From: Zanthoxylum bungeanum
Taxonomy: Eukaryota > Streptophyta > Magnoliopsida > Sapindales > Rutaceae
Direction: 5' to 3'
NCBI GenBank assembly: GCA_019454045.1
Contig: SKCR01051207.1
Coordinates: 1 to 64,000 of the forward strand
Length of the DNA: 64,000 bases
The position numbers and the translations under genes are program-made. The number at the start of each line of letters is the position of its first letter. Positions within the stretch are counted from its first letter, which is position 1. The notes under the pieces were generated by a model. It saw nothing but the letters and a program-made list of their open reading frames with translations, searched no databases and was not told the origin of the DNA. Below are positions 55,753 through 64,000 of this stretch, piece by piece.

Positions 55753-58034
55753 ATGATTCCTCGGAAGGACTCAGAGCCCGGTGATCTTGGCTCCTCGGCT
55801 CTGGACATGGACCGTCCTTCCAAGATAACTGAAGACGACCTCGCACTGCTCCGGCAACGAAATGATATTCCAATAGATATCGCCCTTGAAGTCCCCGGGC
55901 CAATGGATCGTGCTAGTCAACCTGATGAAGGTTCGGTGGCCCTTCTTCCAGCTTTCTTTGAGTATGGACTTCGGCTGCCGATGCAACGCTATTTCACCTG
56001 GATGCTGGCCGAGATGGAGATCGCCCCTTGCCAATTAAGCCTGAATAGCTGGAGGATTCTGTCCGGGCTATATGTGATTTGGAGTCGGGCGGGGCTCGAC
56101 GAACCCTGCCTTGAAGAAGTGAAGAGGTTGTATCGACTGAAGGCCAACCCAAGAACGCACCATGGTTGGTACTACCTATCTGCTTATGCTGACTCGTCAA
56201 ATATTGTCGGCAAACTCCCCGAATCCAACAAAAACTTCAAAGATTTATGGTTCTGGGCCACATGAGATTGGGGACGAGTTCTGAGATCGTACGAAGAGGA
56301 GGTCTCTGTCCCGGATATCTTTAGAGCGGGAGGTTAGGATTTTAACCCTTAGCATTCTTACTTTTGATTTTATGATAGGATTTTAACTTCTTTAATTCTT
56401 CCCAGCTTGTTGGGGGGACGCTCCCAAGGTTTCTCATCAGGTCTGGCAGGGGGTACGCTGGGCTCGGCGTTATGCCAAACATTGGAAGCAATTGGTTAAT
56501 GATGCGGCCTTTCTCGAGTCGGGCCTGATTCGGACTGCTCCTCCGAATGTCCTGGGGCGGATAGGTGGGCTTTACTAACCTTCTAACCAATCTTCTTGTT
56601 TGTTTGGCATGATGATATTTTGAATTTGCTCAGATTCTGGACTGACCACCATTTTACCTTTGTTTTTTTTTTTTGCAGGTATGTCGAAAAGGCCAAAGTA
56701 CTTGGATTAGTTGGTCGGTGTAACAAAGAAAACCGGCCACACTGGGGCCGGGTCTTCCCTGAAATGGCCAGCAACCGAGGCCAAAAAGGTGGCTGAAGAG
56801 GCGACCCCGTCAGCTACCCGAAGCTTATCTCCCCAATCCATGGCATCTCCAACAGTCTCCACCCGTCCTGCCAGCCCATCAAAACCTACCAGAAAAAGAA
56901 AGCGTCCATTCGGGGTGGAGGAAGCTGAGCTGGTCCGGGAGGCGGAGGAGGAACGGGTCCTGAGAAAGAGGCAACCCGTTCGGAAAGAGAATAGAGTGCC
57001 GGAGGGTTCCTCCAAAAAACAGAAATGCGCCGTGATTCTTGGTGTAGAAGACCTCGTTCAGGACATTCGGGAGGCCACTTCTCATCTGGTGCCGGCAATC
57101 AATGTACTGGCCGAGGCGGTCCCTCCCGCCAAAATTCCGAGATACGAAGATTTCTCTCCCGATGATGTGGTTACCTTGTTGTGTTCTTAGATGGCAAATG
57201 TAGTTATTTTTCCCTTATTCCCGCCGTGAGTTCATAACTTAGTTTGATTTCTGTTTCTTTTTGGCAGGCACCTATCTTGCGGCCAAGAATAAGGATCTCC
57301 TCATGAGCCTTCTGTCCGAGGGTGGCCAAGCCCAGAGGCTTCAGAACCGACTCTCTGAAACGGAAGCCGAGCTGGTTCGCAAAGAAGAAAACATAAAAAA
57401 TCTAGGGCAGGCTGCTGTTGAGGCTCATACAACAAACAAAGCTCTTCGGACTGCTGCCTCTTTAGAGAGAAAAAATGATGATGCCGCCAAGAAGGACTTG
57501 GAGGCTGCTCAGGCTGATAACAGGATCCTGCAGGTGGAAGTGAGCAGTGTTGAATCTAAGATGAGGGCCAAAGATGAGGAATTGGAACAGGCCCGTGCCG
57601 AGCTTAGGAGAAGAGAAATTGAGTTGGAGGTCGAGAGGGACTCTATCCGTCTCGAAGGGGTTGGCGATTGTGCTGAAATTATTCTGATGGTACTGCCTGA
57701 CCTGGACATGGGGCATATCCATGCGCCCATTCGCTTCTGTAAAGGGGAAATGTCCGAGGAGGAGTTTCAGAAATGCTTACCCCCTTTTCCCGAAGAAGTG
57801 GTGGATCCATACCCGATTTCGATCGCTCTGGTCCTCCCAGCTCCTTACGAGGACCGGCCCGAGGTTCCTGCTCCTGACGAGAACCTACCTGAGGTTCCTC
57901 CTCCGATCCTTGAAGTATGGGTCTCCCAGGTTTTCGATGTAGAAGCTGTTATCCCACCTCCCGAAGCCGAGCTGAGCCATCCTTCATCTGAGCCAGCTGA
58001 AGAAGAACCACCTGCCCCTGCGCGGGCTGACTGA
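55753..58034 (+). pseudogene. Four-exon antisense ORF of H (gypsy-type transposon domain)
   Basis: Exon 1, 55753-56332, from MIPRKDSEPG, with the PF04195-like block LPAFFEYGLRLPMQRYFTWM, LAEMEIAPCQLSLNSWRILS and a TGA at 56263. Exon 2, 56406-56564, reads WGDAPKVSHQVWQGVRWARR. Exon 3 starts 56679 (MSKRPKYLD, TAG at 56708) and has a Lys/Arg-rich nuclear-signal-like KPTRKRKRPFG. Exon 4, 57268-58034, is a long coiled coil (residues RLQNRLSETEAELVRKEE onward) and an acidic proline-rich tail. Introns 1 and 2 have GT-AG borders and keep the phase exactly; intron 3 ends ttggcag but its donor near 57182 is unclear. Two nonsense codons make it a pseudogene. Function of this family is unknown. Confidence 0.75.
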
Positions 58035-58740
58035 CAAGGGGTAACCCGAACAGGGCCCCGTGTAATCCCGAACACACTTTATATTATTTTTATTTTTTTT
58101 TGTAATAACTTTTTTCCTGGTCCCTATTTATGTGAATATTTTGTATACTTATGTTCCACTTTTCTTTTTTTTGATCCTTCATGACTTGTTCCAGTTGCTT
58201 TCCAAAAAAACGTCTACTTGAGGACCGACTCCGAGCTAGGAGAAACACTTTGCTCACTGGGGGAATGTTACGCCCCTAGTTTGAGAAGATGGATTCGGTA
58301 GGATGTAACCCGACCCCGAGCTGAGAGAAACACTTGGCTCTGGGGGAATGCTACGTCCCCAGACCAAAAGGAAGGACTCGGTGGGACGTAAACCAGCCTC
58401 GAGCCGAATAATCAAGTGGCCTCGGCGGAACGAAATCTAGCCTCGAGCCAAATAGTCTTTGGGACTTGTTCAGAAGGGAAGCGAGTCATCCTTTTGAAGC
58501 CCTACCGAATCTGACACGGGCGTCCCCTTACCAGATCAGCGAAATACAAAAACAAAAACTTTAAAATTTAAAGAAGAAACGGGGGTGACTCAATGCTTAA
58601 AAACGTTAAAATGTAAACAATCAGTACGGATTCCTTAAAACAGCGTCCTGTCCGAGGTTTCCAAAACACAACCCCCTCCGAGGTTTCCAAAACACAATCC
58701 TGAATCTTTCAATTCAGAGTCCCGGCGAACCAGGATTTGG
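58035..58740. other. Region downstream of the H ORF with imperfect repeats
   Basis: No gene. After an AT-rich possible polyadenylation region, 58205-58480 holds degenerate repeats of ccgagctgagagaaacacttggctc and gggggaatgctacg(t/c)ccc, spaced about 75-85 bp. Confidence 0.5.
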
Positions 58741-58746
58741 ATCAAA

Positions 58747-59365
58747 GAGCGTTTAAAAATGTAAGGGCACATCCTCTATACTTCATGGAGCCTGTGTACT
58801 GTTCGAGGGCTCCTTCATACAACGCTGGAGCAAGCATACGCTACGAGGGCACAATCCCCTCCCGTGCTATACTTCTCTTGGATCCATATGATCAAAGAAA
58901 TGGGGATCAAAGAGTGTCCGAGACATTAAGGGCATATTCCTCCTCATGTTCGGTAACACTAGAGCAAGAAATCACCACGGGGTATCATCCATCCCCGTGC
59001 TATGCTTCCCACGGATCCGAATGATCAAGGAAATAGGGATCAAAGAGTGTCCGAGACACTAATGGCATTTTCCTCCTTATGTTCGGTAACACTGGAGCAA
59101 GCAATCGCCACGGGGGTATCATCCATCCCCGTACTATGCTTCTCACGGATCCATTAATCAGGTAGGTGAGGATCAGAGAGTGTTCGAAACATTAAGGGCA
59201 TACTCCTCCTTATGTTCGGTAACACTGGAGTAAGCAAACGCCACTGGGGTATCATCCATCCCCGTGCTATACTTCTCTTGGATCCAATTGATCAAGGAAA
59301 TAGGGATCAAAGAGTGTCCGAGACATTAAGGGCATTTTCCTCATTATGTTCGGTAACACTGGAGC
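58747..59365. repeat. 133-bp tandem array of H, left part
   Basis: Units marked by ggatcc at 58880, 59013, 59147 and 59280, i.e. spaced 133-134 bp, each with gtgtccgagacattaagggc, ttatgttcggtaacactgg and tatcatccatccccgt. The array continues after the hAT at 62291-62480. Confidence 0.85.
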
Positions 59366-62282
59366 TAGACCCGGCCGGCGGTTCGGTTCTGGTTCGGAAC
59401 TGAACCGAACCGGTCGGTTTCCGGTTCCACACTTAAGTGGAACCGGAACCTTAAACCAAACCAAACCGAAACCGACCGGTTCGGTTCCAAGACTTTTTTT
59501 AAAAAAAAATTTGAAAATTAATTAAAATAAATGAGATTAATTTTATAAATAAAAAAAATTATTACATTGAAGAGCTTGAGCTTAAATTTTTAAAAATTTA
59601 AGTTGCCTACATATCCTCCAAGGGTGAGAGGAATCAAATCTCACGTAGTTCCATTACAAGTTTAAGACATATCCCCTTTGTAAATTATAATTTTACAATT
59701 ATCAATCATCATTATCAGTTGATCCTTCGGCTCCGGTTCCGCTTGCACTTGTTGCAGAAGCATTATGGAACAAATCTTCAAAATCATCGGGGGCATCTTC
59801 TTGTTATCTCAGATCAGCTCGAGTCCAATCATCCACACAAGCTGTTACTTCTAGAGTGCTTGGATGTAATGAAGATCGCCTAGTTTCCAATATATTACCT
59901 CCCAAGCTGAAGGCTTGCTCAACCGCAACGGTGGAAATAGGTGCTGCTAAAATCTCTTTAGCAATAATAGAAAACATGATATATATTTTGATGCCGGTTC
60001 CACCATTCAAGGATTTTAAAATTTTTACTGCATAAACTTTCATTAGAAAACTCAAAATTTGTAGATAAATAATTATCTAATTCAGGGCTATTAGTTGTTG
60101 TCGTATCCCTAGATTTTTTATTTCGTTGCAATAACCAACGATCCCCTGCGCTAAGTCTTGTTTGAATTACCGGTTCGCTACTACTAGATTGACCTAATGT
60201 TCCTAAGTTATATCTTACAATATAATCATTAAATAAAATAATTAAATCACTTCTTAATTTCGTCATTATGCTCGTAATATCAACATCATCTAATATTCTA
60301 AATAACCATAGTAAGCTTGTAAACCACCATTCAAACCTTCTAATTTAAATTTAGGATCAAAAACAGCAGCAATAAGATAAAGTAAAGGAATTTCTCTAAA
60401 ATAATTCAACCATTTTTACCTTCATAGCAGTAATGGCTTCGAGCAAAACAATATCATTAGGGTCGTCACTGTCAACATGTTCATCGAGAGTGCCACAATA
60501 TTCAAACTCTCAAGAAGAAATAAATGTGCTGTAGGATAATAAACACCGTTAAAAACTAAAGTAGCATCATTAAAAAACTTTAAAATATCTAAAAAAAATT
60601 CACAAATATCCCATTGACTAGGATAAAGTGTGATATTTTGAACATGTTGAGAAAAAAAAACTCTCCATGCATATTTGTATTGAAATGCTTGAAATAAAAG
60701 AAAATAAGTAGAATTCCAACGTGTTGGAACATCTATTGAAAATTTAATCGGTTTAATACCATTTATTTTACAAAACTTGGTCCATTCTCTCCTAACTTGA
60801 GAATATGACCAAATACAGTTAAGTGCCGTTTTAATTGGATCAAGGAAATGTGATAATAATTTTAGTCTGTCTTGCACACATATGTTAATGACATGACATG
60901 TACAACGAATATGAAAAAATCGACCCCCTAAATTTGGTTCACATAAGGATTTTAAATCATGAATGGATGCAGTATTTGCAGATGCATTATCAAATCCAAT
61001 TGTTAAAATTTTTTCTACTAAACCATATTCATCAAAAATTACATTCATCATTCTATAAATATTATGTGCAGTATGTGTGTCATCAAAAACTCTAAATGCA
61101 ATAAGTCTTTTTTGCATGGTAAATGATGCATCAATCCAATGACAAGTCACACCCATGTATGAGTGTGTTTGCCAATGGTCACTCAAAATATCAGAACATG
61201 TAGAAATACGACCTTTCATCTCTTTAAATATTTCATTTAAAATAATTTTACCATCTTTATATAATTTGAAAATATGACGTTTTGTTGTGTTTCGAGTCAT
61301 TCTACATGCAGCAGGGTTTAAAGCATTATGCACGTAATTATTAAAATGAAGAATTTCACCAAAGCTTAAAGAAAGATGTGCCATACAAGTTAATTTCGCA
61401 AATTCTTCTCTATTTTTTGCATCAGAATATTTAAATAAATCTACACTACTCGTACATGTACTAGATGATGCGTACCTGCCCATTTGAGTTTTCGTTGTAT
61501 CAATGCCAAGTTCAACCGGATGATGTTTTTCCATGTGCTTGATCATATTGCCATATCCTCCAGAAAATTTATAGATAACCCCACAATAGTTGCAAATTGC
61601 TCGTTGTGAACCATCTTTTAGGCGTTCCAAATTAAAATGAATTTTGAAAATATCCGAGGACCGAGCCTTAACTTCTCTTCTCCGTGATTGTGCACTGACA
61701 CTAGGGCCGCTCTCTTGGGTTGGCATATTTGACATTATATTCTCAGATGCGCTTGCCATTTTATTTTTTTAGAAATTAGGAAGAAAAATAAGAAAATTGA
61801 ATAATTGCGATGCGAATGATAACAAATTAACAACTAAATGAATTGAGATTGAGAATAAGAATATAAGATTATAAGAGAATAAGAGAATTATAGAAAATGA
61901 GAGAGTTGAGAATTTGGTGTGATGAAATTATGAAAAATGAATCCTATTTATAGAATTTTAGAATTTTTTTGATACCAACAATGCCTCTAAATATAACCGT
62001 TTTATTACCGTTATTAGGGGTACATTAGTAATTTATATTTTAAATAATAAAAATACATTTTTTTATTACCCCAACGGCTAGTAGCCGTTGGGGGTAGGGT
62101 TCCTGTTGGAACCCTACGGTTCCAACCGGAACCGTTCGGTTCCGGTTGGAACCGCCGAACCGGTGAAACCGTACTGTTCCACCGGTTCGGACCGGTTCGA
62201 GTTGGGGTCGAACCCCAACCGTACCGGTCGCCTTCCGGTTCGGTTCGATTCCGGTTCCGAACCGGAACCGTGGCCGGGTCTA
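59366..62282 (-). mobile_element. hAT transposon (2.9 kb family), copy 2
   Basis: Ends TAGACCCGGCC and GGCCGGGTCTA, subterminal cggttcggttcc/gaaccggaacc repeats, perfect 8-bp TSD actggagc (59358-59365, 62283-62290) in the tandem array of H. Removal restores the 133-bp register. Encodes a transposase with only few breaks. Confidence 0.95.
59702..61759 (-). pseudogene. hAT transposase, copy 2 (least damaged)
   Basis: The frame from 61759 (MASASENIMSNMPTQESG) is open for 445 residues. BED zinc finger CNYCGVIYKFSGGYGNMIKH plus MEKHH at about 60-85; first catalytic region GVTCHWIDASFTMQKRLIAF near 215; second FDNASANTASIHDL near 255; CxxH motif CTCHVINICVQ; PTRWNSTYFLLFQAFQYK. After a shift near 60490 the rest continues, with the dimerisation part STVAVEQAFSLGG and LHPSTLEVTACVDDW at 59980-59800. 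It would cut and join the ends of this family. Three or more frame breaks in the last third prevent function. Confidence 0.88.
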
Positions 62283-62290
62283 ACTGGAGC

Positions 62291-62700
62291 AAGCAATCGC
62301 CACGGGGGTATCATCCCTCCCCGTGCTATGCTTCTCACGGATCCATTTAATCAGGTAGGTGAGGATCAGAGAATGTTCGAAACTTTAAGGGCATATTCCT
62401 CCTTATGTTCGGTAAACACTGGAGTAAGCAAATGCCACGGGGGTATCATCCATCCTCGTGTTATGCTTCTCTTTGATCCATTGGGTAGGCAAAACATATG
62501 GTAACGCATCCCTTGCGTTTGTATCTCCCAAACCGGTCACGAAGGTTATCCAACGGGGGCATTCCGTCCCCGTGATTACCATCCCGGAATGTCCCCAGTA
62601 CATATAAGTTGTAGGGTAGTTGTGCTCTGGCTACTGTGAAGGGTTCTCGTGCTCATTTATACCTCTTACCCTTTGATGTGGTCTTGAAAGTGGAGCGAGT
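62291..62700. repeat. 133-bp tandem array of H, right part and end
   Basis: Two further units (ggatcc at 62339, tgatcc at 62474, 134-135 bp in register once the hAT is removed), then diverging sequence with cacgggggtatc-like remnants (62550). No gene. Confidence 0.75.
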
Positions 62701-62709
62701 TAGGTCGGA

Positions 62710-64000
62710 TAGACCCGGCCGGCGGTTCGGTTCCGGTTCGGAACCGAACCGAACCGCCCCATTTCCGGTTCCACACTTAAGTGGAACCGAAACACTGAAC
62801 CGAACCGGAACCGAACGGTTCGGTTCGGTTCAAAGATTTTTTTTTTTTGAAAATTAATAAAATAAATGATATTAATTTTATAAATAAAAAAATTATTACA
62901 TTAAGAGCTTGGGCTTAAATTTTTAAAAATTTAAGTGGGTACGTATCCTCCAAGGGTGAGAGGAATCAAAGCTCACTTAGTTCCATTACAAGTTTTAGAC
63001 ATATCCCATTTGTAAATTATTAATTTTAGAATTATCAATCATCATTATCAGTTGATCCTTCGGCTCCGGTTCCGCTTGCATTTGTTGCAGAAGCAGTATC
63101 GAAAAAATCTTCAAAATCATCGGGGGCATCTTCTTGTTGTCTCAGATCAGCTCGAGTCCAATCATCCACACAAGTTGTTGCTTCTAGAGTGCTTGGATGT
63201 AATGAAGATCGCTTAGCTTCCAATATATTACCTCACAAGCTGAAGGCTTGCTCAACCGCAACGGTGGAAATAGGTGCTGCCAAAATCTCTTTAGCAATAA
63301 TAGATAAAATAAGATATATATTTTGATGCCGGTTCCACCATTCAAGGATTTTAAAATTTTTACTGCATAAACTTTCATTAGAAAACTCAAAATTGTAGAT
63401 AAATAATATCTAATTCAGGGTTATTAGTTATTGTCGTATCCCTAGATTTTTTATTTCGTTGCAATAACCAACGATCCCCTGCGCTAAGTCTTGTTTGAAT
63501 TACCGGTTCGCTACTACTAGATTGACCTAATGTTCCTAAGTTATATCTTACAATATAATCATTAAATAAAATAATTAAATCACTTCTTAATTTTGTCATT
63601 ATGCTCGTAATATCAACATCATCTAATATTCCTAAATAACCATAGTAAGCTTGTAAACCACCATTCAAACCTTCTAATTTAAATTTAGGATCAAAAACAG
63701 CAGTAATAAGAAAAGTAAATGAATTTCTCTAAAATAATTCAACCATTTTACCTTCATAGCAGTAATGGCTTCGAGCAAAACAATATCATTAGGGTCGTCA
63801 CTGTCAACATGTTCATCGAGAGTGCCAACAATATTCAAACTCTCAAGAAGAAAAAATGTGTTGTAGGATAATAAACACCGCTAAAAACTAAAGTAGCATC
63901 ATTAAAAACTCTTAAATATCTAAAAAAAATTCACAAATATCCCATTGACTAGGATAAAGTGTGATATTTTAAACATATTGAGAAAAAAAACAACATAATG
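62710..64000 (-). mobile_element. hAT transposon (2.9 kb family), copy 3, cut by the window edge
   Basis: Starts TAGACCCGGCC at 62710, with subterminal repeats and the same internal sequence as 59366 onward. The left TSD should be aggtcgga (62702-62709); its partner is outside. About the left 44% is present. Confidence 0.92.
63035..64000 (-). pseudogene. hAT transposase, copy 3, C-terminal part
   Basis: Minus-strand pieces: ASATNASGTGAEGSTDNDD tail (63035), SSLHPSTLEATTCVDDWTRA (63223-63140), the catalytic-glutamate region with a break where copies 1 and 2 have VEQAFSLGG, MNGGLQAYYGYLGILDD (63668), and further upstream coding towards the edge. Several frame breaks, so inactive. Confidence 0.8.

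Larger units (their letters stand above)
54264..62709 (-). mobile_element. Element H: part of a Tat-type element
   Basis: Left LTR (54264-55034), plus-strand spliced ORF of the Tat antisense type (55753-58034), repeat-rich region (58200-59365, 62291-62709). The orientation is inferred from the pyrimidine-rich tctgtcccctagttctc after the LTR, which is a polypurine tract on the minus strand. No gag or pol in the window; the element continues to the right beyond the hAT at 62710, or is non-autonomous like K. Confidence 0.6.

Overview
The window is nuclear DNA from a flowering plant, most likely a eudicot, from a transposon-saturated (pericentromere-like) region. I found no convincing intact host gene, tRNA, rRNA or CRISPR. 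Almost everything is Ty3/gypsy (Athila and Tat lineages), Ty1/copia or hAT transposon sequence, heavily nested. Boundaries marked with target-site duplications (TSDs) were read directly from the sequence; lineage names rest on recognised protein motifs.

Layout. 1-2878 is the 3' end of a copia-type element with a 2.6 kb LTR. It lies inside a decayed minus-strand Tat element (2879-13913). That Tat element was split a second time, in its RNase H, by a gag-only Athila-related element, 'A' (3082-9870, 1.83 kb LTRs, TSD tttac). After an AT-rich stretch with a MITE comes a truncated minus-strand Athila, 'F' (15530-26118). F was broken by a hAT transposon (19124-25956) that carries the promoter side and first exon of an inositol-transporter gene and was itself split by a nearly intact Tork-type copia element (19541-24994, TSD gatca). 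26119-33295 ('D') is an internally deleted minus-strand Athila relative containing a solo Tat LTR (27176-27807) and a solo Athila-family LTR (29685-31729). It abuts, head to head, the LTR of plus-strand element 'B' (33296-46336), which contains a hAT (34700-37617) and a non-autonomous Tat derivative 'K' (40540-45326) with a large minisatellite. B meets, tail to tail, a minus-strand Athila 'G' (46337-52587) with gag, protease, RT, RNase H and integrase remnants. 52588-53083 is a MITE, 53084-54263 AT-rich filler. 54264-62709 ('H') is part of a Tat element with an LTR, a spliced antisense ORF and a 133-bp tandem array, containing a hAT (59366-62282). A last hAT starts at 62710 and runs off the window.

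Most interesting: B and G both carry, downstream of their gag or pol, an intron-free relative of the plant LOG gene (cytokinin riboside monophosphate phosphoribohydrolase). G, F and (as a remnant) B also carry an unrecognised reading frame with a CX2CX4CX3C motif. This appears to be one Athila-related family that captured host coding sequence at the position where other Athila elements have an env-like ORF. The two LOG copies now lie as an inverted pair, so read-through transcripts could be double-stranded.

How the parts relate. Elements A, B and D have LTRs with TATA boxes, CACGTG boxes and (B, D and the solo LTR) palindromic GCGTCGCGACGC motifs, but no pol of their own; a full Athila such as the ancestor of G is the plausible source of their enzymes. 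K likewise has only LTRs, an antisense ORF and repeats. All coding regions seen have stops or frameshifts, the copia Tork element being closest to intact.
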